NCBI GenBank assembly: GCA_900550005.1
Contig: URQL01000031.1
Location: 1-13,060 of the forward strand
DNA from: an uncultured Erysipelotrichaceae bacterium
Lineage (GTDB): Bacteria > Bacillota_I > Bacilli_A > Erysipelotrichales > Coprobacillaceae
DNA: 13,060 nucleotides
Direction of reading: 5' to 3'
Numbering within the stretch: position 1 is the first letter of the stretch; every line of letters starts with the position of its first letter. The notes beneath the pieces were generated by a model. That model did no database searches. It worked only from the letters and a program-made list of their open reading frames with translations, and had not been told where the DNA came from. Below, one piece after another: positions 6,158 through 13,060 of the stretch. The position numbers were made by a program, and so were the translations under genes.

Positions 6158-7459
6158 TTATTTTTTACGATTTGCAAGTTGAACTCGTCTTTTAGCTTTG
6201 CTTACAAAATCTGTCACTTCAATTTTTGAAGGACAAATGTAAGAGCACATACCACAACTTACACATCGATTCACTTCAAGTTTTTCTAGCATTTCAACAT
6301 TCGCTGCTTTTTGTGCCTGCATAATTTTTACAGGTTGTAAATGAGCAGGACAATGATCAATACACATTCCACATTTTAAACAAGGCAATGCAACTTGATT
6401 ATGTCGAACTAAAACATTAATGGCATTTGTATAAGTAGCGACAACAAAAGTATCATTCATTAGTGAATTTCCCATCATTGGTCCACCATTAATAATGATT
6501 CCTTCTTGATCTCCATCAATATACCCACCAATTTGTTCGATAATAAAGTTTGCTGGTGTACCGATCGTTACTTCTACGTTAGTAGGTTCTTTTAACCCAT
6601 CTCCTGATAAAGTAACAATTCTTCTAGCAATAATTTCACCATTACGAATTCCTTTAGAAAGGGCAATAGCTGTAGAAGAGTTATTAACGATCACACCCAC
6701 TTCACTAGGTAGACGTTCAAAATTTTTTTTGAGCACTTCTTGAACCAATGTTTTTTCCCATCCCATTGGATAACGATCTTTAACCTCTACACAAGTAATA
6801 TTGCTTTCTTTAGCAGCATATTCTTGTAGTTTTTTAAATAATTCAGGTTTATGTTCCTTGATTGCAATGATTCCTTTACTTGCATTAGCTGCTTTGATCA
6901 TAAAACGAAGTCCATCAAATAAAGCTTCTGTATTTTCTTCCATTGCTTTATGATCTGCCGTAATTAAAGGTTCACATTCTACCCCATTAATTAAAATCGT
7001 ATCAATATTTTCGACATGATTGTATTTAACATAAGTTGGAAAACCAGAACCACCAAGTCCCACAAGTCCCAATTCTTTCATTGCTTCAACAATGTCATTT
7101 GAACTAAGTGAATCAGGATTTTCAATATCAAGAACCTTAACATGAGTATAGTGTTCATCATTTTCAATCACGATATGTTCTTGCATTCTACCACTGACAT
7201 GCATCCTTTTTTCAATTCCAACTACTGTCCCAGATACCGATGCATAAATAGGTAAATAAAGATCTTTTCGTACAGCAAGTTTTGTCCCAATATCAACATG
7301 ATCATCAACTTGCACGAGTACATCAAAAGAAGTTGCCGTCCCGTTTACGAGGGGAATATAAACTTTTTTTGGTGTATCTATCTTTTTAACCGGTTTATTG
7401 ATTGTCAAATCTTTATGTCCATCAATATGCACTTTGCCTTTTCCAGATAAAATTGACAT
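6158..7459 (-). CDS. rnfC: RnfC, NADH-site and iron-sulfur subunit of the Rnf complex
   Basis: 433 residues, the normal length of a compact RnfC. The first part holds a barrel-sandwich/biotinyl-like region (about 28-110). The Gly-rich GLGGSGFPT (134-142) and NGVECEPLITADH (158-170) belong to the NADH/FMN-binding fold shared with the complex I 51-kDa subunit. GGPMMG (325-330) is typical of RnfC. Two [4Fe-4S] motifs follow: C360, C363, C366, C370 and C399, C402, C405, C409. RnfC is a peripheral cytoplasmic subunit that exchanges electrons with NAD(H). It is the first gene of the operon, with a strong GGAGGA ribosome site 6 bases before the ATG. Because RnfB lacks its ferredoxin domains here, these may be the only ferredoxin-type clusters encoded in the complex. 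Confidence 0.96.
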   Translation of the reverse strand: MSILSGKGKVHIDGHKDLTINKPVKKIDTPKKVYIPLVNGTATSFDVLVQVDDHVDIGTKLAVRKDLYLPIYASVSGTVVGIEKRMHVSGRMQEHIVIENDEHYTHVKVLDIENPDSLSSNDIVEAMKELGLVGLGGSGFPTYVKYNHVENIDTILINGVECEPLITADHKAMEENTEALFDGLRFMIKAANASKGIIAIKEHKPELFKKLQEYAAKESNITCVEVKDRYPMGWEKTLVQEVLKKNFERLPSEVGVIVNNSSTAIALSKGIRNGEIIARRIVTLSGDGLKEPTNVEVTIGTPANFIIEQIGGYIDGDQEGIIINGGPMMGNSLMNDTFVVATYTNAINVLVRHNQVALPCLKCGMCIDHCPAHLQPVKIMQAQKAANVEMLEKLEVNRCVSCGMCSYICPSKIEVTDFVSKAKRRVQLANRKK

Positions 7460-7493
7460 AACTATTCCTCCATCCTTTAAATCATACGTGCTT

Positions 7494-7522
7494 ATTATAT
7501 CACATTCCTTATTTTGTGTAAC
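7494..7522 (-). promoter_or_regulatory. Extended -10 promoter of the rnf operon
   Basis: TGATATAAT (7494-7502) is a perfect TATAAT with a TGn extension. GTTACA (7517-7522) at 17-base spacing is a 4/6 match to -35. It lies 35 bases upstream of rnfC, so the leader is short. Confidence 0.75.
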
Positions 7523-7533
7523 CTATTTCAGCA
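7514..7533. promoter_or_regulatory. Candidate Rex operator over the rnf -35 box
   Basis: TTGTGTAA-CCTA-TTTCAGCA matches the Rex consensus TTGTGAAA-N4-TTTCACAA at 13 of 16 fixed positions and overlaps the -35 element. Rex is an NADH-sensing repressor of many fermentation and electron-transfer genes, so control of rnf would make sense. The match is imperfect and the regulator gene is not in the window. Confidence 0.42.
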
Positions 7534-7571
7534 AAAGTTTGTACAATCAAATAAATTTATTTTTTCACATG

Positions 7572-7600
7572 AAAAAAGGTACCTCTATTACGAGCTACCT
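7572..7600 (-). terminator. Rho-independent terminator after the GGDEF gene
   Basis: AGGTAGCTC and GAGGTACCT (arms 7592-7600 and 7577-7585) form a 9-bp stem with one mismatch and a 6-base loop, followed by a T-run on the minus strand. It begins 2 bases after the GGDEF stop and separates that gene from rnfC. Confidence 0.8.
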
Positions 7601-7602
7601 GT

Positions 7603-8457
7603 CTATTTGCGGTGATTGGGTTTAGTCATTTTATATTCGTACATTCTTTGATCTGCTAAACTTAAACATTCACTCACGCTTTGACAATCATGAAAATCAA
7701 CACAACCATAGCTAAAATCACAAGAAAATGGTACACGATCTTCCATTTGTTGAATAAATTCTTTACGAATTTGACTTAATCTTTGCTTACAAGAAATAAG
7801 ATCATCCTCTTGCGACAAAATTAAAAATTCATCTCCACCCATACGATAGAGTTGTTCTGTTTCTTTTAAATGCGTAAGTAAAATTTCACAAACCGCCTTA
7901 ATATATTGATCCCCATAAAAATGACCATAGGTATCATTGCAATATTTTAATCCATCCAAATCTATAAAAACCATGGAACGTATTTTATATTCTTGCCATA
8001 ACTTTTCACTTTCTTCATTAAAAGCACGACGATTTTTTACACCTGTTAAAGCATCCGTATTGCTGATTATTTCCATCTTATCTCGATATTCATTTAATTG
8101 TTTGATCATTTCATTAAAAGAATTTGAAAAACTTCCTAAGCTCGAAACATGTTGTTGATAATCTCCTGCAGCTACCCGTTTAGCGACCCAACTTAAATGT
8201 TTCAAATTACTTTGAATCGTTTTAACCGGAGCATTTAACTAATTATGTGATATTTTAAATTCTTCATCCATATTTCCTAAAGCCATTTGATCTAAAACAC
8301 GTTTTTCATCCTTGATGACTTCACCAAAGTATTCCAATCCTTCAGCAAGTTTACTACAATCTTCACTTAGTTCACTTCGATCTAATTTAGCATGATTGGT
8401 ATCATATAAAAGTTCACGAATGTATTCAAATAAAATATCCTGATCTTTATTTTTCAT
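7603..8457 (-). pseudogene. GGDEF-domain protein (diguanylate cyclase type) broken by an in-frame amber codon
   Basis: Read through one TAG (8239-8241, codon 73), the frame gives a coherent 284-residue protein: an N-terminal soluble region (1-72), a HAMP-like helical stretch (about 74-127, containing AAGDYQQHV) and a GGDEF domain (about 132-278). The catalytic features look intact: FIDLDGLK with D166, NDTYGHFYGD, and RMGGDEF at 205-211, so c-di-GMP synthesis would be possible if full length were made. The inhibitory RxxD site is replaced by K-E-T-E. In relatives I know, the stop position is usually Glu in 'N-E-L-x-x-P-x-K', so GAG to TAG is the simplest change. The start is taken as ATG 8457, which overlaps the repaired end of the V4R gene. 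The downstream piece has only a poorly placed TTG (8205) for restart. Other genes here (rnfD, thiI, yihY) end in TAG, arguing against general recoding. Confidence 0.82.
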
Positions 8458-8987
8458 GATCAATCGTACCTTTAAAACGACATACACGGCTACCATTTGA
8501 CCAACAATCAATTTACTTTATAGGGTTTGTTGGTATAAGCTTCTAAAATAGCAGCTAAAAAGCCTTCATCGTATTTACATACCACTTCCCCTGTTGGTGG
8601 AAGTCCGCTACAATCTAAATCTTCATGAACCGTAATGGTGAATTCTCCTTTTTCAAAATCTGCTTCTTCCATTCTTAAAATGCCTATTTTTAAATCTTCT
8701 AACGTTTTAGCAAGGTTTGCTACAAAAGTACCTTCATCACCATTTAAATCCAGCATGTTTTTAGCAAATTCACTTCCTGCTTTATAACCAGCTTGTCTAA
8801 ACAATTCATTGGTTTTTTCAATACCAAAATTTTGAAATAGAACGTCATTCATACTGTATTCTAATAATCGATAAACGAGTACAGGCATTTGTTCCCCTAA
8901 ATGTTCTCTTCCTTCTTTAACATCGCCAAGTTTACTCCATTCAAACTTATAGTGACTTTCTGGTTCAACCTCAAAAACATTTTTCAT
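8447..8987 (-). pseudogene. V4R-domain protein with a one-base frameshift near its C-terminus
   Basis: The open frame gives 159 residues (stop TGA at 8508-8510) of a V4R (4-vinyl reductase-type) small-molecule or metal-binding domain, with DLDCSGLP (124-130) and VCKYDEGFLAAILEA (136-150). It ends at KPYKVN, just before the conserved C-terminal Cys segment. That segment is in another frame directly downstream: IDCWSNG-SRVCRFKG, codons 8512 to 8450, stop TAA at 8447-8449. One missing base near 8512-8516 explains this. A repaired protein would be about 180 residues and overlap the GGDEF start by 11 bases. The gene is led by a good promoter and AGGA ribosome site. V4R plus GGDEF suggests a sensor and c-di-GMP output pair. 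The lesion is near short A-runs, so a sequencing error cannot be excluded. Confidence 0.8.
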
Positions 8988-9019
8988 AACTTATTCCTAC
9001 TTTCTAACTAATTACAATA

Positions 9020-9048
9020 ATTATAACACCAATTCCACTTTTTCTAAA
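9020..9048 (-). promoter_or_regulatory. Promoter of the V4R-GGDEF module
   Basis: TTTAGA (9043-9048), a 17-base spacer and TATAAT (9020-9025) with a TGT extension just upstream (TGn type) lie 32 bases from the V4R start. The -35 overlaps the T-tract of the preceding terminator. An intact promoter on a broken module fits recent inactivation. Confidence 0.68.
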
Positions 9049-9076
9049 ATAAAAAGAATGACTTTTCATCATTCTT
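9046..9076 (-). terminator. Rho-independent terminator of the thiI-to-NusG_II operon
   Basis: AAGAATGA and TCATTCTT (arms 9069-9076 and 9054-9061) form a perfect 8-bp stem with a 7-base loop and a T-rich tail on the minus strand. The stem includes the last codons and stop of the NusG domain II gene. Confidence 0.8.
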
Positions 9077-9419
9077 CTACATTTTGTTTTATAAATACAT
9101 CATTAGGAACACATAAAATCGTTTTAGGACTTCCTTTTTCAACCCAGCCAACCTGTTCACAATCATGATTTGGGCATTCCACATCATAAACACGATAAGC
9201 TTGATTTTTAACTTCGATATGCATCGTACCATAGTCCCCTTTTAAATCATAAGTCGCATCTTGATCAAGATCAAAAGTCATGATTTGCTCATTATGATAA
9301 TAAACACTTGCTTGACTGATTTTATTTGCCCTCGTTTTTGTATAAAAGAAATACCCTCCTGATAAAATCATAGCTAAGATGCTTAAAATAGCAATAAATT
9401 TAAGATCTCTTTTTGTCAT
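9069..9419 (-). CDS. NusG domain II-containing membrane protein
   Basis: 116 residues: an N-terminal membrane helix (about 8-26) and an extracytoplasmic beta-rich domain of the NusG_II family, which is found alone in many Bacillota and is not the transcription factor NusG. The recognisable part is VECPNHDCEQVGWVEKG (80-96), followed by ILCVPNDVFI (101-110). Cys82, Cys87 and Cys103 are the conserved cysteines. The biochemical role is not established; in other Bacillota such genes often sit near apbE or redox membrane genes (from memory), and rnf and apbE are close by here. The ATG at 9419 lies inside the preceding gene, which ends at 9400, a 20-base overlap that implies translational coupling. 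The last gene of its operon. Confidence 0.85.
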   Translation of the reverse strand: MTKRDLKFIAILSILAMILSGGYFFYTKTRANKISQASVYYHNEQIMTFDLDQDATYDLKGDYGTMHIEVKNQAYRVYDVECPNHDCEQVGWVEKGSPKTILCVPNDVFIKQNVEE

Positions 9420-10734
9420 CTTTTTTTACTAATTTTGCGATAATTTTTACGTTTTGAGTTTGTGGCAATTCATCAACAGGAATAATTGTTTCTACATGGT
9501 AATATTTTTCTAAATCTTTTACATCTTTAGCAAAGCTTGATGGTGAAGTAGAAAGATAAATAATTTCTTTAATACGTCCACGAATGATACTATCTTTAAC
9601 ACTTTGACGCATTCCTAAATGATTGTTATGAATAATAAAGGCATCAAAATTTAAATTTTTTGTTAATGTTGGCATTAATTCATCTAATTTTCCAGCTTCA
9701 TAAGTACAATTTTCTTTTCTTAAGAAACGTGCATTCAATTTAGCATCATCAATATTTGAACGATTAAAGTCAATTCCTTTAATTTGATATTTTGAATCCA
9801 AGTTTAAACTTAACCAACCAACTCCACTATTAATTTCTAAAATTGATTGAACCGAATTTGAAAGAAGTGAACTTACGTTTTCAATGATGGAATCAAGTGA
9901 GGATACATTAACAAAATAATCTGATTTTGGTGAAACAATAAATTTTTGTTTATTGATTTTTAAAGTTTCTCTTGTATTCCCTGAAACTTTTTCATAACGT
10001 CCTCTTGTAAAATCATCTTTTTTAGCGACATTAATCGTATAATAAATGGATTCAATATAACTTAATTCTTCCATTTTTTCAATTAAACGATAATCCAAAC
10101 GATCACGCCCAGTAACAAAAATCAATTGAATTTTATCGCCAAAAACACGTAATGTTAAAAAGCGAAGTCCCATACGTGTATCTTCATTATAACTGTGTGC
10201 ACCATTATCATTTAAGATTGCTTCTAAGTCATTTAAGCAACGATTGATTAAAGGATCTTGTACTTGACAGGTATTCATGATCGTTAAATATTTTGAATCT
10301 CTTTGAAAAATACCAAATTTCAAACGTTTATGAAAACGTACGATCGGTAATAAAGCAATTTCACGATAACCTGTTGTTTTTGACGCAGGTAAACATTTTC
10401 TAAAATCAACACGCTTTAAATCTAACTCTGTATATCTTTCTAAACTATCACGAATAATATCTCTTTTAAAATAAAGTTGTTGTTCATAATTTAAATTTTG
10501 TAATGGACATCCTAAACAAAACTCACTTAAATTACAAATTGGTTCTTTTCTTTGTTTAGATGCTTTAACAACTTTAATTAAATTTCCTACTTTATAATTT
10601 TTAGTTTCTTCAACAATTTCTACTTCAACGACTTCTTGTGGTAATGCCCCTTTAACAAAGGTGATCTTACGATTGATATAACCAATCCCTTCTCCATTAA
10701 TTCCAAGTTTTTTTATTTCTACATTTGTTATCAT
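9400..10734 (-). CDS. TrmA/RlmD-family protein lacking catalytic residues (apparent pseudoenzyme)
   Basis: 444 residues, full length for the RNA uracil-5-methyltransferase family: N-terminal TRAM domain (about 1-58), [4Fe-4S] motif C67-x5-C73-x2-C76 with C156 in NTCQVQDP, central RNA-binding domain and a C-terminal Rossmann-like domain. The Fe-S and TRAM parts look intact, but the catalytic domain is degraded at every signature. The SAM-loop 'D-x-x-x-G-x-G' reads LEINSGVGW (299-307); 'DPPRkG' is HNNHLG (369-374); the nucleophile in 'YvSCnPaT' is YLSTSPSS (393-400), Thr396 for Cys; and 'QTHHVE' is QTQNVK (425-430), Lys430 for the base Glu. Methyl transfer is therefore unlikely; RNA binding may remain. 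The frame is open with a good AAAGGG site 17 bases after yihY, so it is probably kept for another role. Automatic annotation would call it RlmD/RumA. Confidence 0.85.
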   Translation of the reverse strand: MITNVEIKKLGINGEGIGYINRKITFVKGALPQEVVEVEIVEETKNYKVGNLIKVVKASKQRKEPICNLSEFCLGCPLQNLNYEQQLYFKRDIIRDSLERYTELDLKRVDFRKCLPASKTTGYREIALLPIVRFHKRLKFGIFQRDSKYLTIMNTCQVQDPLINRCLNDLEAILNDNGAHSYNEDTRMGLRFLTLRVFGDKIQLIFVTGRDRLDYRLIEKMEELSYIESIYYTINVAKKDDFTRGRYEKVSGNTRETLKINKQKFIVSPKSDYFVNVSSLDSIIENVSSLLSNSVQSILEINSGVGWLSLNLDSKYQIKGIDFNRSNIDDAKLNARFLRKENCTYEAGKLDELMPTLTKNLNFDAFIIHNNHLGMRQSVKDSIIRGRIKEIIYLSTSPSSFAKDVKDLEKYYHVETIIPVDELPQTQNVKIIAKLVKKDDKKRS

Positions 10735-10751
10735 ATTTTTTCCCTTTCATT

Positions 10752-11519
10752 CTACATATATTCATTCGTTTTATTAAATGCATTAATTGCATAGCCTAAA
10801 TAAATGGCTTTACTAAAAAAATCAAATATCATTAATAATACAGCTAAAGAAGCAAACGGACCATAAACGGTTGAGTAGTTTGCAAATCTTAAGTATATAC
10901 TAAATCCAAAAATAATCAATATAAATAATACAGAAGTGACCAATGAACCTAAATAAACCTCTTTAAAACGTAATTTTAAAGAAGGAACAAGCATATTAAT
11001 CATTACCATTACAATAAAGGAATAGAAAAAACTTCCTCCATATTTAACCATATTCCATAAAGGCGACAAATGAAAAAAACGAAAGATCAAAGGAACGACC
11101 GTTACAAATAAAACGATCCCAATAATTAATAGTAGGATAAGTAACGTATCCACAGCTGCAAAAAAGCGTGCCGGTACAAAGGGAAGTGAATCCACTTTGT
11201 ACATATAATTTACGTTTTTTGTCATTCGATAAACCCCTTTAGAACAAACATACAAACAGATTCCAAGTGAAATGATCGAATAAGCTGATACATTGCGTGA
11301 AGCAATCACACTTTGTAACAACTCTAGAACATCTTTATTCATTAAGCTAAGATCCAAAAAAGTAATTTTTGAAATATCTAAATGGAAAAACTGAAGTAAC
11401 ACTGTTAAAAGTGTTGCTGCTGGAACAATCGATAAAATAAAGTAATAAGCAAGTGACGTGGTATCTTCAACACTAACGTGATTACGATAAAAAGTATAAA
11501 TTGCTTTTGCTTTTTTCAT
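10752..11519 (-). CDS. YihY/BrkB family inner-membrane protein
   Basis: 255 residues with about six membrane helices. Family features are LAYYFILSIVPAATLLTVLL (24-43), matching the 'a.s.y.f.lslfPlll' start of YihY/virulence factor BrkB proteins; SKGVYRMTKNVNYMYKV (93-109, normally 'g...al..alN.iy'); and VYGPFASLAVLLMIFDFFSKAIYLGYAIN (about 218-246, the 'YG..a...vlllW.y.s..i.l.G.e.n' C-terminal block). Early annotations called the family ribonuclease BN, which was an error for E. coli; the transport or envelope role remains unproven. It lies 5 bases after thiI with a weak ribosome site and ends in TAG. The family's usual Trp and Glu near the C-terminus are replaced by Phe and Ala in this copy. 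Confidence 0.9.
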   Translation of the reverse strand: MKKAKAIYTFYRNHVSVEDTTSLAYYFILSIVPAATLLTVLLQFFHLDISKITFLDLSLMNKDVLELLQSVIASRNVSAYSIISLGICLYVCSKGVYRMTKNVNYMYKVDSLPFVPARFFAAVDTLLILLLIIGIVLFVTVVPLIFRFFHLSPLWNMVKYGGSFFYSFIVMVMINMLVPSLKLRFKEVYLGSLVTSVLFILIIFGFSIYLRFANYSTVYGPFASLAVLLMIFDFFSKAIYLGYAINAFNKTNEYM

Positions 11520-11524
11520 TTTTA

Positions 11525-12724
11525 CTAGAATAAATCGTCATCTTGATTTTGTGATTTATTTTTAGTAATAACCACAGTTTGTGTTTGATCAATACATTGT
11601 TGTACTAAGGATGCATAATCAAAAGTTGCCTCAAAAGCTTCTGCTTTATAAAGTTTTGGCTTTGTAGCAGGTTGTTTTGGTGTAAAGATCGTACAACAAT
11701 CTTCATAAGGTTCAATTGAAATATCATAAGTATCGATCTTCGTTGCGATATCAATGATTTCAAGTTTATCTAAACATACGACTGGTCGAATAATTGGCAT
11801 AGATGTTACTTGATTAATAACCGACATGCTATCTAAAGTTTGTGAAGCCACCTGACCAATACTTTCTCCGTTTGCTAAAACTAGACAATGATTCTTCTTA
11901 GCGATTCCTTCAGCAACACGATACATCATTCTTCGCATAACCGTCATCGCATATGCTTCTTCACTATGTTCATAAATTGCAAGTTGTAAATCTGTAAAAG
12001 GAACGATATGTACTTTGATGCGATCATGATACGTTGTTAATTTTTCAACTAAACGTAAAACCTTGTCTTTAGCTCTTTCACTTGTATACGGTGGTGAAGA
12101 GAAGTGAACACATTCGATTTCAACTCCTCTTTTCATTGTTAAATAACCGGCTACTGGAGAATCGATTCCTCCTGAAAGCATAAGCAATGCTTTACCACCA
12201 ATTCCAACTGGATACCCACCAGCTCCTTTAATCACATCATTCATGATATAAGTAAAGTCTTTTCTTAATTCAACTTTAATAAGTAGATCTGGATGATGAA
12301 CATCTACTTTTAAATTTTTGCTAGTATGATTAAATACATACCCAGCGATAGCACGATTAATATCTTGTGAATGTAGATAGAAATCTTTATCATTTCGTTT
12401 TGTATCGATTTTAAACGTATTACCTTCATGATTTTCAATCAAAAAGCTACAAGCTTCTTTTATTTTTTCTAAATCACTATCTACTTTAATTGCTAAAGAA
12501 AAAGAATGGATACCAAACACTTTCTTTAATTGCTCAATAACTGCTTCTTGATCTTCATCATGTAAGATAATGTATAAACGATCATACGTTCTTTGATATT
12601 CTAGAGTTGAAAAATCAGCTAATTGTTTTTTTACATTTTGTACTAATTTTCCAATAAAGATTTTTCTATTTTTTCCTTTTGTAGTCAGTTCACCAAAGCG
12701 AACTAAAATGTGATCATATTTCAT
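11525..12724 (-). CDS. thiI: ThiI, tRNA 4-thiouridine synthase (no rhodanese domain)
   Basis: 399 residues: N-terminal ferredoxin-like domain, THUMP RNA-binding domain (about 60-165), then an adenylating PP-loop domain with LMLSGGIDSPVAGYL (181-195; SGGIDS at 184-189). ThiI activates U8 of tRNA with ATP and inserts sulfur to make s4U. Other conserved segments are HFSSPPYTSERAKDKV (207-222) and EDCCTIFTPKQPATKP (341-356), with Cys343 or Cys344 matching the conserved redox Cys. It lacks the C-terminal rhodanese domain of E. coli ThiI, as is usual in Bacillota, where a dedicated cysteine desulfurase hands sulfur over directly; such a gene ends only 4 bases upstream here. AGAGGT inside that gene's end serves as ribosome site. 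Ends in TAG. Confidence 0.96.
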   Translation of the reverse strand: MKYDHILVRFGELTTKGKNRKIFIGKLVQNVKKQLADFSTLEYQRTYDRLYIILHDEDQEAVIEQLKKVFGIHSFSLAIKVDSDLEKIKEACSFLIENHEGNTFKIDTKRNDKDFYLHSQDINRAIAGYVFNHTSKNLKVDVHHPDLLIKVELRKDFTYIMNDVIKGAGGYPVGIGGKALLMLSGGIDSPVAGYLTMKRGVEIECVHFSSPPYTSERAKDKVLRLVEKLTTYHDRIKVHIVPFTDLQLAIYEHSEEAYAMTVMRRMMYRVAEGIAKKNHCLVLANGESIGQVASQTLDSMSVINQVTSMPIIRPVVCLDKLEIIDIATKIDTYDISIEPYEDCCTIFTPKQPATKPKLYKAEAFEATFDYASLVQQCIDQTQTVVITKNKSQNQDDDLF

Positions 12725-12728
12725 TTAT

Positions 12729-13060
12729 TTACCTCTGTTTCTTTAAATTTTGCATTGTTTGATCGATTGCATTTAAAAATACATCTAACTCTTCTTTTGT
12801 AGACAAAGCAGATAAGCTAATACGAATAGCACTCTCACCAATTTTAGAATCCACGCCCATCATTTCTAATGTTCTTGACATGTTTGAAGATTTTGTTGAA
12901 CAAGCAGAACGGGTTGAAACATAAATTTCATATTTTTCTAACTCATGAACAAAAACTTCAGGCTTATAGCCAATGAAAGAGACATTGACAATATAAGGTG
13001 ATCCATTCGTTCTAGGGGTATTGATAACCACCCCTTCTTTTTTTTCTAAAGCATGCACTA
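12729..13060 (-). CDS. Cysteine desulfurase, C-terminal part (N-terminus beyond window edge)
   Basis: The visible 110 codons are the C-terminus of a PLP-dependent NifS/IscS-family cysteine desulfurase. The mobile loop motif STRSACSTKSSNMSRTLE carries the catalytic persulfide Cys (codon at 12900-12902), followed by IRISLSALSTKEELD, the family's 'iRiSlg..nt.eeid' block. About 270 N-terminal residues, including the PLP lysine, lie outside. It is 4 bases upstream of thiI, matching the nifZ-thiI pair of Bacillus, so it is probably the dedicated sulfur donor for tRNA s4U synthesis rather than the general Fe-S desulfurase; that role is inferred from context. The frame stays open to position 13060, and the in-frame GTG at 13058 is internal, not the start. 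Confidence 0.93.
   Translation of the reverse strand, partial: VHALEKKEGVVINTPRTNGSPYIVNVSFIGYKPEVFVHELEKYEIYVSTRSACSTKSSNMSRTLEMMGVDSKIGESAIRISLSALSTKEELDVFLNAIDQTMQNLKKQR

Noticed and set aside
7603..8205. Downstream GGDEF piece as an independent gene starting at TTG 8205
   Set aside because: No convincing ribosome site, and the sequence between the amber codon and 8205 still matches the same protein family in frame.
8239..8241. Genome-wide reassignment of TAG
   Set aside because: rnfD, yihY, thiI and the GGDEF gene itself end sensibly in TAG.
8458..8511. TTG start at 8511 for the GGDEF gene, adding 18 residues
   Set aside because: Those bases encode the conserved C-terminus of V4R in another frame; ATG 8457 after an AAAGG site fits better.
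1..13060. CRISPR array, insertion sequence, tRNA or phage genes
   Set aside because: No regular short repeats with spacers, no transposase-like frame, and no intergenic space able to hold an RNA gene with recognisable structure.

Overview
The window is AT-rich, dense, and coded entirely on the minus strand. Gene content (Rnf complex, lipoprotein ApbE, ThiI beside a cysteine desulfurase, YihY, NusG domain II protein), AGGAGG-type ribosome sites, Gram-positive lipoboxes and TTG starts point to an anaerobic low-GC Bacillota. An Erysipelotrichia-like relative is my guess; the sequence alone does not fix the taxon.

Layout, in the direction of transcription (right to left). (1) 13060-9069: a cysteine desulfurase C-terminus (cut by the window edge), thiI, a YihY/BrkB membrane protein, a TrmA/RlmD-type protein that lacks the catalytic residues of its family, and a NusG domain II membrane protein, ending at a hairpin terminator. 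(2) 8987-7603: a V4R-domain gene and a GGDEF (diguanylate cyclase-type) gene behind their own promoter. The first carries a one-base frameshift and the second an in-frame amber codon, so this module looks recently inactivated. (3) 7459-1802: a seven-gene rnf operon in the order C-D-G-E-A-small ORF-B, with an extended -10 promoter and a candidate Rex operator in front and a hairpin terminator behind. (4) 1643-696: a secreted lipoprotein made of two tandem FMN-binding-type repeats, with its own strong promoter and a palindrome over its -35. (5) 620-1: a lipoprotein ApbE flavin transferase, cut by the left edge.

Regions 3-5 form one functional unit. Rnf couples ferredoxin:NAD+ electron transfer to ion transport, and ApbE attaches FMN to Thr in D-x-x-S/T-G-A-T-type motifs outside the membrane. 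Three departures from the textbook complex stand out: RnfD carries three extra FMN-binding domains at its C-terminus; RnfB ends after its first iron-sulfur motif, without the usual ferredoxin domains; and a 55-residue membrane protein with an RnfB-like C-x2-C-x4-C motif is encoded between rnfA and rnfB, translationally coupled to rnfA. With RnfG and the double-repeat lipoprotein, the locus predicts about seven covalent flavins outside the membrane. My inference is that this Rnf variant can pass electrons outward along a flavin chain, possibly to extracellular acceptors. No CRISPR array, tRNA, rRNA, insertion sequence or phage gene was seen, and no stretch over 300 bases lacks a gene.
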